A DNA stretch of 64,000 nt from positions 1,612,001 to 1,676,000 of the forward strand of contig NW_025408671.1 in the NCBI RefSeq assembly GCF_020360975.1, read 5' to 3'. The stretch is from Hirsutella rhossiliensis. Taxonomy: Eukaryota; Ascomycota; Sordariomycetes; Hypocreales; Ophiocordycipitaceae. Below, one piece after another: positions 1 through 10,379 of this stretch. Every line of letters begins with the position of its first letter. Position 1 is the stretch's first letter. The position numbers and the translations under genes were made by a program. Under the pieces are notes generated by a model. That model was not told where the DNA came from, made no database searches, and saw only the letters and a program-made list of their open reading frames with translations.

Positions 1-1167
1 CTTGTCTTCCGTCTCCCCGGCAAAGACGGTGGCCACGCCGTTCACGACGGCGTGGCGGAAGGCGCCGTAGCCCGCGTTGGAGATGAAGACGTGGGCGAGC
101 GGGAGTATCACATCGTACGGCAGGTAGTCAATGACTCTGGCGTTGGCAGGCACGTCGACGGCGTCGTCAAGCTTGGCCCCGCGGAGTCCAAGGGCGGCCA
201 CGACGAGCAGCTGGTCGCGGCCGGCGAAGGCTTGCAGCGTCGGGAGAACCAGCTCGTTCCAGTTCTTGTTTACCGTTCCTTGGGAAACAAAGATGATCTT
301 CTTGGAACTCGCCGTGCCCCTCGCGTTGTCTGTCACTTCCGGCCACCAGACTGGATACTCAAAGCTGGAGCTGACTTTCCCCCGTGGCAGGCATCCTGCA
401 AACTGCACTGCCCTCGGCAAGTCGGACACGGGATACTCCAGACTCGGAGAGCACAGCATGATGGAGGCGTCGTGCGCCGTGAACCACGCAGTCATGGGGC
501 TGCCCGAGGGTGTGACGGTGCATCCGCACGCATCGAGTGCATGTTCCCAGGCCTCGATCAACGGCCTCAACGGACCCTCGTTGACCAGTCGGTTCAAGGC
601 TTTGTTCCTCAACCGGCCTGATTCGGTCGAGTCTGGCGGCAGCCCAAGCAAAAAGGGGCCCGTGTCTTGGCTCTGTACCATGAGGGGAACCGGGCTTATT
701 CCGATGGTCTTGGGCGGCGTGTCAAAGCCGGCCGGCAGGGGGCAGCCGTAGCGAAAGGGCATGGTGCCCATGTTGAGGATGTCCTCGATGCAGATGATTT
801 GACGGTCGAGATCCCGAGCTCGCAGCCTTTCGAGCGTCTCTGCCACGGCCTTTGCGCGCATCGACAAGCCCTTGTAGAACACGTAGACGAGCTGGACAGC
901 CAATCGTTTTAAGCCAATTGCCATGCTCGCGACGTTTGCTGCCTCTTCCGGGCTCTTGAATTGATGCTCCCAGGCAATCTCGAAGAACTCAGCCCCGGCA
1001 TCCTTGATCTTGTCCTCGAAGGCTGTTGAACAGAGATATGCGACGTCGTATCCGCGCTGAACCATCGAGGCCGCAATGGCTAGGACTGGGTTTGTGTGGC
1101 CTTCGCCTGCAAAGGAGGTGAAGAACAAGAGGGGCTTCTTGGCCGGGGCTGCTGAAGAGGGCGTCAT
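1..1167 (-). CDS. UDP-glycosyltransferase-like protein (GT1, GT-B fold), C-terminus cut by window edge
   Basis: An uninterrupted reading frame of 389 codons starts with ATG at 1167-1165 and runs off the window start. The N-terminus carries the GT-B opening LLFFTSFAGEGHTNPVLAIA (residues 13-32), matching the glycine-rich acceptor-side loop of MGT/YjiC and UGT enzymes. The second domain begins with FVSQGT (293-298). The start of the nucleotide-sugar motif is visible at 348-370 (YLPYDVILPL..VFISNAGYGAF), with N where many UGTs have the H of HGG. The sugar-binding DQ region lies outside the window. Family knowledge: such enzymes transfer a sugar from UDP-sugar to small hydrophobic acceptors. The acceptor cannot be told. 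No signal peptide or membrane segment is seen in this part. The family is fairly certain; the substrate is unknown. Confidence 0.88.
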   Translation of the reverse strand, partial: MTPSSAAPAKKPLLFFTSFAGEGHTNPVLAIAASMVQRGYDVAYLCSTAFEDKIKDAGAEFFEIAWEHQFKSPEEAANVASMAIGLKRLAVQLVYVFYKGLSMRAKAVAETLERLRARDLDRQIICIEDILNMGTMPFRYGCPLPAGFDTPPKTIGISPVPLMVQSQDTGPFLLGLPPDSTESGRLRNKALNRLVNEGPLRPLIEAWEHALDACGCTVTPSGSPMTAWFTAHDASIMLCSPSLEYPVSDLPRAVQFAGCLPRGKVSSSFEYPVWWPEVTDNARGTASSKKIIFVSQGTVNKNWNELVLPTLQAFAGRDQLLVVAALGLRGAKLDDAVDVPANARVIDYLPYDVILPLAHVFISNAGYGAFRHAVVNGVATVFAGETEDK

Positions 1168-1792
1168 GGTGAGCTGGGTGCTTGTGCGAGTCTGGCCAGG
1201 GCTCGATATGCGAGAGAGTGGGATATGCAGGACTTATATAGCTGGCCCGGGAGGCATCTTACGGCTTAGAGCATGCCCGTGCTTCCGGGTCGACTCTCCA
1301 GGCGGCGTATCGCAAGCCGGCCACTGCAAGTCCGAGGTGACGGCCGACGTGCACCTCGCCCCGGGAATCAGGCAAAGCCCGCAATCTACCGCCATCCATT
1401 GAGACGATGTAACCGTGTGAAATGGACACTAAACCGATTTCTTCGGAGCTATTCGGTCATAAGCCAGCGCCTGCTGAGCCCGAGCTGAGGCCGAGGCCGA
1501 GCAACGAGCATACGGCGCGGGCGGAGAGCAGGAAATGTCCGTTTCACTGCCGACGGTCCTCGCCATGGTGGTCTTTTCCATGGTCCAATCGTGCCTCTTC
1601 CTGTTTCATTCAAGATGACGATGTCACACTTTGCAAGATTGTGCGCCTTTTGGCCAGGACAGAATAGGACTTGAGATTTTGCACATGATAAACGAGGAAT
1701 CAAGCAGTCGTAGCCCCGTCGCACCTCGATACCGGTCTTGGAGACAGAACCAAAGCCCATGATGGCTGATGGTGCCTTTTTTGGGGGAATAC
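1168..1792. other. Intergenic region upstream of the glycosyltransferase
   Basis: This 625-bp stretch lies between the start of the minus-strand glycosyltransferase and the 3' end of the next minus-strand gene. Apart from the TATA-like site near 1234-1240, only short overlapping frames without recognisable protein features are present. It should hold the glycosyltransferase promoter and the 3' UTR of the beta-lactamase-like gene. Confidence 0.6.
1234..1240 (-). promoter_or_regulatory. TATA box candidate for the glycosyltransferase gene
   Basis: Read on the minus strand the bases give TATATAA, about 67 nt upstream of the ATG at 1167. The spacing fits a fungal core promoter. This is pattern evidence only. 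Confidence 0.4.
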
Positions 1793-3583
1793 TTAACGCT
1801 CTCTCTTGAAAACAGTCTCACCTTCTGCCACACCGAGGCTTACTTTGCTTTCCCACGTCACCTTCAATCCCGAGACCTTTCCATCGGCTTCTTTTTCGAA
1901 CTCGGCCGCGTAAACCTGGCCGGGATCGTCCATTTCATCCTGCCAGCTCGCGTACGCAATCCATTTCTCTCCAGTGACATGGTAGAGCCGCATTGCTAGT
2001 CTCCACGTCGTATCCCTGCGCTCCGCGATGAGAAACTTCTCGTCCGGCTTTTTGGGGCTTGTTCCTTCGCGCAGCTCCATTGTCCCGTGAGATTCGTCAG
2101 AGTACTTTCCCTCGAGGTCTGCTATACTGAACGAAGACGGCAACCGAGATTGGGGTAGGTCTGGATAGGTGATGTTGACCGCGTTGGCAAGCTTCTCTGC
2201 AAACTCCTTAGAGCTTTTTATACTCCTGCGCCAAGTCAGCTCCTCTGCTCTCGTTTGTAGAAACCAGGCTGGGGCTTACTTGTCTGTGATATTCTGGTAG
2301 TCGGAGGCCGGCCCCTCCAGCCTGTCCGCAATCAACTTCATGGAGAAGGCCTTATTGGCGTCCCCGGACTGGCCGTCGCCATTTGCGAACATGACAAACC
2401 CAAATTTCTCCTTGGGGAACCAATAAACCTGTGCCCCGAACCCAATCATGACTCCGTTGTGCCGGTAGAAGACGTGGCCCCTGTATGTGTTTCGATACCA
2501 GGCCAACCCATTCAGGCTGATGTCGAAAGCATCGTCCGTGTCCGTACTTTCGATCATTCTCGGCTTCCGGATGTCCTCGTGTACGTCCTTGGAGAATGGC
2601 TCGGTCTCGTTAAGCAGACACTTGATCCACTTCGCGTAGTCGAGCACGTTGGAGATGATTGCGGCCGCGCCACTCAAATCATTCATAGGCATTGGCAGGG
2701 TCTTTGTGTAATTTTGGGTTACGTTGTTCCAGATGTATCCAGACGCCATGGGCTCTTTCGCGTTCTCGGCGTCCTTGGGAGTAAAGTAGGTCGAGTTCAT
2801 GCCCAGCGGCTTCCAGATCTGCTCTCTCAACACGTCCCCGAGCCACTTTTTGGTGATGGTCTCGATGACGTGTGACATGACGATGTACATCCAATTGTTG
2901 TAGCTGTAATCAGTTCGCGGCTCGTATTTGAGAGGCAAGTTCCTCATGTTTCGAACAATCTCATTAAGGTTAAGTGTCTTGCCGTTCCGCGTCTGCAGCA
3001 AAGCCTTGTCGTTGCGGGTCAGCCCGGAACGATGGCTGACGGCATCGTCGAGCGTCATGTGTTCAGTCGCCCAGGTATCGCTAAGGACGAAGTCCTCCTT
3101 TATAATAGACGAGATGGGCGTCGACCAATTTTTGGCCAGCTGTTTGTATGTGCCGCTGTGCATGAGGACGGACAGGCAGGCGGCCGTATAAGCCTTGGTC
3201 GTGGACCCGGCGTACCAGAGCGTTTCTGGAGTTGCTCGCGTATCAGGCAAGACCGAATACCCGTATCCCTCCGCAAAGTGTAAGCAATCAGATGAAGGTG
3301 AAACATGGTTTGCGGAGGAAAGGGGGGGGGGGGGGGGGTTGAAGGGTGGTGGTTTTGGATGTACCTCGGCGTATACTTGGTCGCCGTCAACCACGGCGAC
3401 GGAGAGCCCAGGAACCTTGAGCTTCTGCAGTGTTTCTTCCGCAAACTTGGCAAATTCGCTGTTGAAGGGGTTCTTGCCGGTCGAGTTGTCTCGCGGCACA
3501 ACACTTGCCCCGACCTGGTTGGCAGGGGAAATGTTTGCGACGAGACCGCAGAAAAGGACCAGACGCTGGACTTGACGCAGCAT
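1793..3583 (-). CDS. Secreted serine beta-lactamase-like protein (class C / peptidase S12 fold)
   Basis: Three exons: 3583-3365, 3268-2280 and 2225-1793. The introns are 3364-3269 (96 nt) and 2279-2226 (54 nt), both GT-AG, and the joined frame encodes 546 aa. The start chosen, MLRQVQRLVLFCGLVANIS, gives a plausible signal peptide; an in-frame frame runs 26 codons further upstream but would bury it. Catalytic motifs of the family are visible: SxxK as S95-T-T-K98 in AGSTTKAYTA, the Tyr motif YNN at 196-198, and a late HNG in FYRHNGVMIGFG. NxT/NxS sites fit secretion. Known members are esterases, D-aminopeptidases or lactam hydrolases, so the substrate cannot be named. Intron 1 is a multiple of three, has no stop and contains a G17 run, so unspliced message would still read through. 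Confidence 0.88.
3322..3338. repeat. G17 mononucleotide run
   Basis: Seventeen consecutive G on the plus strand (C17 in the transcript) inside intron 1 of the beta-lactamase-like gene. It lies in a pyrimidine-rich part of the transcript. Its length is liable to vary and to be miscounted. Confidence 0.9.
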
Positions 3584-4701
3584 GATGACAACTTGTGAGT
3601 CTCTCACGACTCGGAGCAGCAGAAAAGAGCGGTGATGAAATGAGTGTCTGATGAGAAACACAAACTGGCACAGGGAAACAGCCGATATATATCCTCGTCA
3701 GTAAACGAGCTGCTTCCTGGCGCTTGTAGATTCGGTCAAAGCCTCAATTTGGAAGCACCGAGCGGCTACGAAGGACTGCCCGATGTCGTCTTGGCGATAT
3801 GGGGTATAGCAAAAGTAGACTGGTTCTCGAGGATTGATGGCAGGCACGCTATGGGCTATGTATCAAATCCAGGAGATTGATTATATGCGGTAGTACGGAA
3901 AACGTGAACAAGCTTACACTGTAGGCGGACGATCGCCTCGTTGGCGTACATGTAGCCAGTTGAAAGTCCATGCCGCCCTTCCTTTAAATATTGCCAGCGC
4001 TTGTCGGTCTTGCAAGCGGGCTTCGATGTCCCACTCAACAGTTTCATGTGTCTATAGCATTATCGACGGCCCTGCCCGCTATTAGACGTCGCTTCCCTGC
4101 CAAAGCTCGCCCCGGCGTTGTTTTATGCTTCTCTCGTCTTTACCCGGATTCGCTTGGAGTTCACGTATTTTAGTCCATTTTCTTCCAGGCAGCTGGCCTG
4201 GACCAGTGCTTATAGTTAGTTAGATGCCTACGAAATACCAACAAGGCCCTGAAATCACCCGTTTCGTCGGCGACGTGCCTGTTTCCGTCATTCCTGCTCA
4301 GTCGCAGGAAACCAGCATTCAACACAACCCTATCCGGGCGAGGCTTCGGCATTGTCTGTGGCCAACACTTAAGAGCTACTTTCACGAAGCGACGGGCAAC
4401 CGCTGTGGGCCGCGGCCTTTTTCATTCCGGGAAGGCCTTGCGAGCGCCCCCCTTCGGAGATTCCCCACTAGGCGCGTCCGAGGCCTCCTCCCTGTTCAGA
4501 GTGGCAGCTGTTATAACGGAATGGAAATCACTTCTGCCGTGTGGGATGGGTTCAACATTCAGGTTGCTGTTCTTCAGACCCAGAAGTGGCATAAACCACC
4601 CAATCAGGATCGCCAACTATGATTAATCCGGCCTATCATGGCCCAGGATGTCATTGGCGGCTAGTTGCAGGATGAGCTGGAAATAGGGGCATTGTCACTT
4701 A
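3584..4701. other. Intergenic region between the beta-lactamase-like gene and the Helitron nest
   Basis: About 1.1 kb. The first part is promoter and 5' leader of the minus-strand gene. The rest shows no conserved reading frame. The final bases, ending in A at 4701, are the left flank of the Helitron insertion. Confidence 0.55.
3684..3693 (-). promoter_or_regulatory. TATA box candidate for the beta-lactamase-like gene
   Basis: The minus strand reads GATATATATC about 100 nt upstream of the chosen ATG at 3583. Position and sequence fit a TATA element; pattern evidence only. Confidence 0.4.
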
Positions 4702-4871
4702 TCAGCCACGAGAGGAAGGCTCGCCAGCCGCGGCTCGCGCAAAGAAGCCTTTCGGAACGAAATTTGGCGACAAGAGAACCGGAGAAGAGTTGGCTATAGA
4801 AGAGAGAGAGAGAGTTGGCGACAGTAGATAGGAGACAGGAAGAAGAGTGAGGTCGAGATACGAGACACGGC

Positions 4872-4890
4872 GAGAGACGTAGGGGTGATA
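4872..4890. repeat. hAT left target duplication (GAGAGACG) and terminal inverted repeat
   Basis: GAGAGACG at 4872-4879 is followed by the element's left end TAGGGGTGATA at 4880-4890. The right end, read inward, is TAGGGCTGATA, one mismatch in 11. TAGGG-type ends and 8-bp duplications are standard for hAT elements. Confidence 0.93.
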
Positions 4891-5311
4891 GACGAAGGTG
4901 AATTTTTTGAAGATTTTGAATGAAGGATGAATCAAATGAATTGAATTTTTTGGATCTTGATTCAAAATCTTCAAGCTCCAATTTTCGCGATTCAAGTTGG
5001 GTTTGGGCCAATTCAGGCCATTCATGAATAGTTTGAAGGAATCCCCTAAACGAAGTGAATTTGGTGTGTACCTAAGCGATTGCAAAGATACCTCGAAAAC
5101 GCCAATAAGTAGTATATGGTTTTATAGCCTTCTGGGAAGTCTCTCGATAATCTCGAATATTACAAAAATTAACTTACATAAATACTGATCCGCCCGTCCT
5201 AGGCAAATGGACCGAAAATAAGCACTTTCAAAAGCTCTGCCGAATCCTCAAAATATATCGGTCCAACGCGTTCGAATCCGCGATTGTACACAGTTACACA
5301 CTTGTAGAGCC
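4891..5311. other. AT-rich subterminal region of the hAT element
   Basis: Noncoding, rich in short GAATTTTTTGAAGATTTTGAA and GATTCAA-like words. Related words occur in the right subterminal region (about 8515-8655). Such subterminal repeats are usual transposase-binding regions in hAT elements; here that role is inferred. Confidence 0.5.
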
Positions 5312-6729
5312 TCAATCCTCCGAAGCCTCCATTGTATCTGGACAGGGGGTTGATATCGCAGACTTATCGGCTTGGGAGGCAGGAGGTTTGGGGGGTAGGA
5401 GGTTCGGCGGGAGCCTCGGTAGTAGCCTCGGTGGGAACTTCCGCCGGAGCAGGGGGTTGAGGAGGAGGATTCTCGCCTGAACGCAGATTAGCATATACAC
5501 AAACAATGAGGGTATATTCACACCATCTACCAGCTTGCCCGGAAATTGGAATGTGGTCTGGTCTTCAAATAATAGAGCGTGCCGTTGTTGGCGGCGTTGT
5601 CTCCGTAATGGCGAGAAGCTTTGGCTTGAGCCTGAGCTCCTCAAGTGTCTTCTCAACTATCTCGTGTTTGCCAGTGTGAGATTTTTGAGCTCGATAAACT
5701 CAATAACCTCCTCTCTCCTCAAACTCCGGCGTAATCCAGTGCGTAATAATGGCGAAAATAGGCACCCGATTCGGTGCTGTCCAGATATCAAGGGTGAGCG
5801 AGATGGTAGCACAATTGTACTGAAGCTCGATCTTCAGCTTCTCTCTGCGTTCCACAAAGTCTGTGTAGATGTGATTGCGTAAGGTTATACGGCTCCTGTA
5901 CACACAGGTTGTATTGTGAGCCAAGAACATCTCTTGGAAAGCAGGAGTCTCAAGTTCTCAACAACAGAGAAGGGTTGTCGGTGTTTTACAAACCACTGGC
6001 GGATAGACTCCTTTGCCGTGAGCCTTGCTCTTTGCCTGGGTCGACCGCTCCATGCATCTACCTCTGTATAATCTCCTCCACCAATGGCGCGGCCGTATCC
6101 ATTGATTCGACCGTGGTGAGACTCCTTCGTAATACTGTGGGATTTTAAATGGTCTCCCATGCCAGAGGTAACCCCTCGGCGGTTCGATTCAAGGACCTGG
6201 AATATCTTCCGAAGAGTAGAAGGATTTTGAAGGCACTCTATACAAGTCCACCGGAACTCTTGGAATATTTTCGGTCCATCCTTGTACTCCGAGTAAAAGC
6301 TTCTGTCTATGGCTTCCTCTGCATGTACCAATAAACGTGGCTATTCTTGTCTCTCTTCTTGCGAACATGCTTCTGTTTGTTGTCGGCCCACTTCTTGATA
6401 AGTCTGGCTTTCTCTGCGAGCGTCATGTGACTACCGGTACTGTTCAATGGCGGCTCTGATGTATCCGCGTCAGGCATGTCATCATCTGACTCACAGTCAG
6501 GATGGCCCGGGGGCGCGCAGACAATCGTATCTTTGCCAGTCGGAGGAGGGGACGAAGGAGCCGGAGTTGTGCTAGGATCAGGGCGCGCGCGCGCGGGATT
6601 CTGAGGGTTGAATTGAGGGCGTTCAATGCGGGCATAACTCTGCGTTGGCAATTTACGCCGGGTCCTAGGAGCAAAGAAATTCGCTGCGGCAGCTGTTTTC
6701 GATTCAGCAGGGGCCATACTATGTATCAT
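5312..6729 (-). pseudogene. hAT transposase remnant (BED zinc finger, broken frames)
   Basis: Read from 6729 downwards. A proline-rich N-terminal part runs to about 6310. A BED-type zinc finger follows (C-I-E-C about 6230-6240, then H-L-K-S-H about 6140-6150). Next come the hAT signature QPFSVVENL near 5960 and the block SLTLDIWTAPNRVPIFAIITHW near 5740-5810, which is typical of the hAT catalytic region. Fragments of the next conserved block (LEELRLKPKLLAIT, about 5600-5640) follow. The frame then runs into a Pro/Thr/Ala-rich tail and ends at 5312. The hATC dimerisation domain is absent and several frameshifts separate the pieces. The family is clear; no intact protein can be made. Confidence 0.85.
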
Positions 6730-8655
6730 GTTATAATTAGCTATCGGTTGGACAGTAATGAAGTTTTACCTGGTCTAGGCTAAAAGGCTCGAGAATGGAC
6801 GTGAGACAGGTAGTCGGGACGACACCAAATAACCCACAATAAAGTATAACGGAGTCGAGGTTGAACGGGTGGGATAGGTCGTCGGGCAGGACGTTGATTC
6901 GGGGGCCGACCCGAAGCCGCTGTCGGAAACATCGAAGCAGGAATTAGGCGAGATCGTCGTAAAATAATGTCGTGGCAGTTGTCGCGAAGACCGTTGCCCA
7001 ATGCAGGCAAAAATGTGGGATGGGCTGACGACCGTGTCTTTCCGACAGTAGAATTAACAGGTGGTCAATTGAGCGCGAATAACGCGTCTAAACGCGGCTA
7101 GTTGGCACAACATATCCTTATCATGCAGATGTTTCGGTACTTTCTGATCGGGCTAGTTTGTGGACAAGCAAGTAGCAGTCATATTGGGCTCGATGAGTAG
7201 ATAAGTCCCTAACAGTCTCCAAATCGCGAGATGACGCAATTCGTGTCACGTCCAATTGTTCGCGCAGTATTGAGACGTTGAGGGATCTGAACGCGTTTTT
7301 CTAATCAGTTTGCCGGAGGCTGTTTAACGGTATAAGTCTTGTATTATATTTCAAAAATTTGGGCTGCCGAGCTTAATCTGTGCTTGAGATGTAGTTTTGC
7401 AAGTAGCAAATGACCGATCTATTTATTGCCTTCAGGATGATGTGGCATTTCTTGAGCAAATGTTAAGCACAGATATCGAGAGTTATATCACCCGAACCAG
7501 AAAATCCAGAACATTCGAGTGATACTACATTTAAATGGTGTGCATTATAAAATGGCACTGTTCATAAGCTTCATGGTTTTTTTGATACTCCGTATAGGGT
7601 GGCAAGACTGCTGAAACGGTGGGCGTATCAGGCACTGTTAGGGTCGTTATACCAACATATATGGACGCCCTAACTACCCCACTTCCAACCCACTGGGATT
7701 TTCCCAGTGGAGTGTGGACGGCGGAATCCAACTGAAACACGCACAACAGACTTTTAAATACGCAGTGCGTCATCGCATGGGCGGCCGATTTCGAAGTTAC
7801 CATGTCCGCGCGGGGCGAACCCCTTGCTCCTGTCAGAACGGTGGTTCTGTGGCGTGCCTAATGGGGAAAGTGCATTGTGGAATCTATTGGTATTGTGGGA
7901 ATCATGCTCGTCAATTGTATCTAGATCACACGGTCAGCATGTGGCCTTAGGGTCACGTGTGCGGCTGAGGCTTGCGTGGCTATATCTTCCACGCTGGCCT
8001 CTCCTCCTAGATAGAAGACAATCCTCATAGCATAATACGACACACCGGTTGAACGACGTTCCCAGTTTGTCTCATGCTCGAGCCCTGCCAACAGGTATGA
8101 TGGGGGTCAAAGCAGCTTGTTTCTTGATGTGTACGTGTGTGTCTGCTTGTTGGAACGGCGCAGCAGGAAGGGCGGCATGGGTCACCTGCCAGGTCACGTG
8201 GGGCATTCAGCCGAGATTTCTGCGGGCCCAAAAGGGGCACATTCCTAGCCGGAAGGGGGCAACACACACATCGCCTTTACACACACACAGCCGTGCATAT
8301 AGCTCCAATTGACCTCTTCTGTGTGCCCACTATCGTTGCCACCTTCCTCATTCGGACGAGCCGCAGAACCGCTGTTTCTGACACTGCTCAGAAAGAAAAG
8401 GGAGGCCCTTGGTGGGTGGCTTTGGGCATTAGCCCATTCCTCCCCTGTATGCCCCCTTGGCTGGCAGCTGCGAAGCGGGGTGATCCTTTTTTTCACCGTA
8501 TATTTCGACCATATCGCCATTCATTCAAGATTTTGATGAATGAATTGAATAAAGACTCCTGATTTTTGATTCATCGAATTTGAAGACCTTACCCGATTCG
8601 GCTTCATTCAATTCAAGGGTCCCGAGGCCGATTCGACTTCAAAATCTTCAAATAT
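6730..8655. other. Noncoding 1.9-kb right half of the hAT element
   Basis: No recognisable gene on either strand. It contains a near-perfect hairpin at about 7690-7711 (CCACTGGGA, short T loop, TCCCAGTGG), a CA-rich stretch at 8263-8290, and AT-rich subterminal words from about 8515. It could be expanded noncoding sequence or remains of an older insertion. Confidence 0.5.
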
Positions 8656-8671
8656 CAGCCCTAGAGAGACG
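8653..8671. repeat. hAT right terminal inverted repeat and target duplication
   Basis: The right end TATCAGCCCTA (8653-8663) is the inverted partner of the left end and is followed by GAGAGACG (8664-8671), identical to 4872-4879. The sequence after it, TAGAGCATTATCG, continues as in copy B after the uninterrupted site. Confidence 0.93.
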
Positions 8672-9035
8672 TAGAGCATTATCGTGAGTGAAACCGAGAC
8701 AGAGCGTCGGGGAGGCAGGCTAGGCCGCTGGAGGGAGATTTTGTTTAAAAAGGCGCAAACTCAGAGGGCGTGGAGAGACGGCAGGGTTGAAGAGAGATGT
8801 GAGTGGGTAATGCATGTCTGGGCGAGTGGAAGGCTCGGAAAATTTACATGTGCTACCGGTATAAGTCGTAGGTATAAACAGAATAAGGAGTATATTGGGA
8901 AGTTTTGACTTGATCGTCTTCATGAAATGGAGAACAAGAAGAGAAGAGAATGTGCTATTCGAGCCTTTGGCAGTTGATTTTGAGGATGATGAGACATGTT
9001 GTCATGTTGTATTGTTTCGTTTGATGCTTTAAAGT
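8672..9035. other. Helitron A segment downstream of the auxiliary gene
   Basis: Matches copy B (about 18869-19219) with substitutions and small indels. No coding frame is conserved between the two copies. It probably holds the 3' UTR of the minus-strand auxiliary gene and Helitron subterminal sequence. Confidence 0.5.
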
Positions 9036-10379
9036 TTAGAGAATATTCTTGGGCGGACGTCGGGCGCGCAGTGGTCGGGAAGATATCGACGCGGGAGGTC
9101 TGATAGAGCCAGAGGCGGATGTGTCTTGGTGATTGACCTGTTCGGTGTCCGTCTCTGACTCTGCGGGGTCTTCCGGGGACAGAAAGGAGGAGGTATCGGA
9201 TTTGGGGGAGTCTTGACCGTCATAGTCGGTGATTATGGTGGAAGTTTCGGGAGAAAGTCGCCGTCTCTTGGTTGGGGTTTGGTAGGGATCGGGCAATGAC
9301 CGACTTGATGCCAGCATAAGGGGATCGACTGGGCCAGAAGCATGCGGCGTGGGGGAGGCGGGGCTTTGGGCGGCCTTGCATTTCTTCGTAGAGGTAAACC
9401 TGGCCAACGCAACGCTATAGTCCGAGGTATTGCCGACCGCGCTCTTGGGTGTCGTCGGCAGTAGTTGTGTTGCAGAAGCCTGGTCGGACATGGCCTTGTC
9501 GTGGAAAGTCCACGTGTCGGGGACGACGATGAAGATATAGTCTTGGTCGAAAGCCGGGGCATGTTTCATGATCTAGTGATCCAGTAAGCCGACGATTTTG
9601 CCCGTACAGGTGAAGAGAGCTTTCGACTGGAACTGGCTGTCGCGCCTCTCGGTTATCTTCTTACATAGGGAGGTCCAAGGATTAGCGTGAATGGGGAAGA
9701 TGACGAAAACTTAGAAGGGGTGAAAGCCCTTGAAGGGGGTTTTGCCGGGAATCCCAGGACAAATAAAGGTAGAGAGCTAGACAAAGCCGCAGCAGCTCAG
9801 CTAGGTGTCGTTAAGGGCCGCAGCCGAGTTTCCATGCAGGAGGTCGCGGCCGGAGCCGATAACAGGTCCCGTGAAGGAGACAATAGGTTATATCGTTGGG
9901 AAAGTATCCACCGAGCTAAGGGTGCGAGTGACAATTCTATGGATATCGTTAGGGAGGGCAGTGGCGACAGAGAGATTTAGAGCATAGACTCACGGTTGGT
10001 AGCTATGATCGCGGACTATAAGCGCGGGGACGGTATATTCTATGATATTATCATCGTCCGACTCCAAGCCATCACGTCGCTCGATTTCCCACGTTAGGGC
10101 AAAGGGATAAACACGGCCGACCATAAAGAACCATTGCTCGGTCTATTCCGAGGAGATTATCTATTGGTTATATATAGAAATGTTAAGGCTAAAGAAGATG
10201 TAGGTCGATGGATTGCCAGTATCTAACCGGATTGCTGCATACTCCGGAGTCGACAGCCATGAGGGCGTGGGAAGGAAGACCCTCGCTAGGGTTTCTGCGT
10301 TGAGCCCTTTGACACGATGCTCATTCTGGTAGGCGAACCTAGCCGGGCAGCCGGGCTGGACAAAGGCCATCATGGACAT
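9036..10379 (-). pseudogene. Helitron auxiliary gene, copy A (unknown protein, OB-fold-like by appearance)
   Basis: Read from 10379. MSMMAFVQPGCPARFAYQNE begins a frame that continues, through two in-frame TAG codons (10163-10161 and 10145-10143), into EQWFFMVGRVYPFALTWEIE and EYTVPALIVRDHSYQ. Copy B has CAG and TGG at those codons, so both stops look like C-to-T or G-to-A changes. A GTGAGT donor follows at 9993. The last part has CTGKIVGLLDH, then QDYIFIVVPDTWTFHD, then a Ser/Pro/Thr-rich tail with TPTKRRRL (nuclear-signal-like), ending RPPKNIL. The strand pattern around CTGKIVGLLD..IFIVVPD looks like an OB fold, which would suit a ssDNA-binding helper such as the RPA-like proteins of other Helitrons; that is inference. 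The exact start and the intron 3' end are uncertain. Confidence 0.55.

Larger units (their letters stand above)
4880..8663 (-). mobile_element. hAT transposon, 3784 bp, inserted in Helitron copy A
   Basis: Ends are TAGGGGTGATA (left) and TAGGGCTGATA (right, inverted), each followed inward by TTTGAAGATTTTGAA-like AT-rich sequence. It is flanked by the 8-bp duplication GAGAGACG at 4872-4879 and 8664-8671. Copy B carries the empty site with a single GAGAGACG at 18861-18868 in the same surrounding sequence, which proves the boundaries. It holds a decayed BED-type hAT transposase on the minus strand (5312-6729) and nearly 2 kb without a recognisable gene. The transposase lacks the C-terminal dimerisation region, so the element is probably dead or needs a helper. 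Confidence 0.93.

Noticed and set aside
52..912. Plus-strand open frames over the first kilobase
   Set aside because: They are antisense shadows of the minus-strand glycosyltransferase, whose motifs and unbroken frame are clear.
1..3583. A secondary-metabolite cluster formed by the glycosyltransferase and beta-lactamase-like genes
   Set aside because: Only two tailoring-type genes are visible and no backbone enzyme lies in the window; the P450 is 60 kb away beyond housekeeping genes.
6170..6195. GGTTCGATTC resembling a tRNA B box
   Set aside because: No A box or cloverleaf around it; it lies within the hAT transposase remnant.
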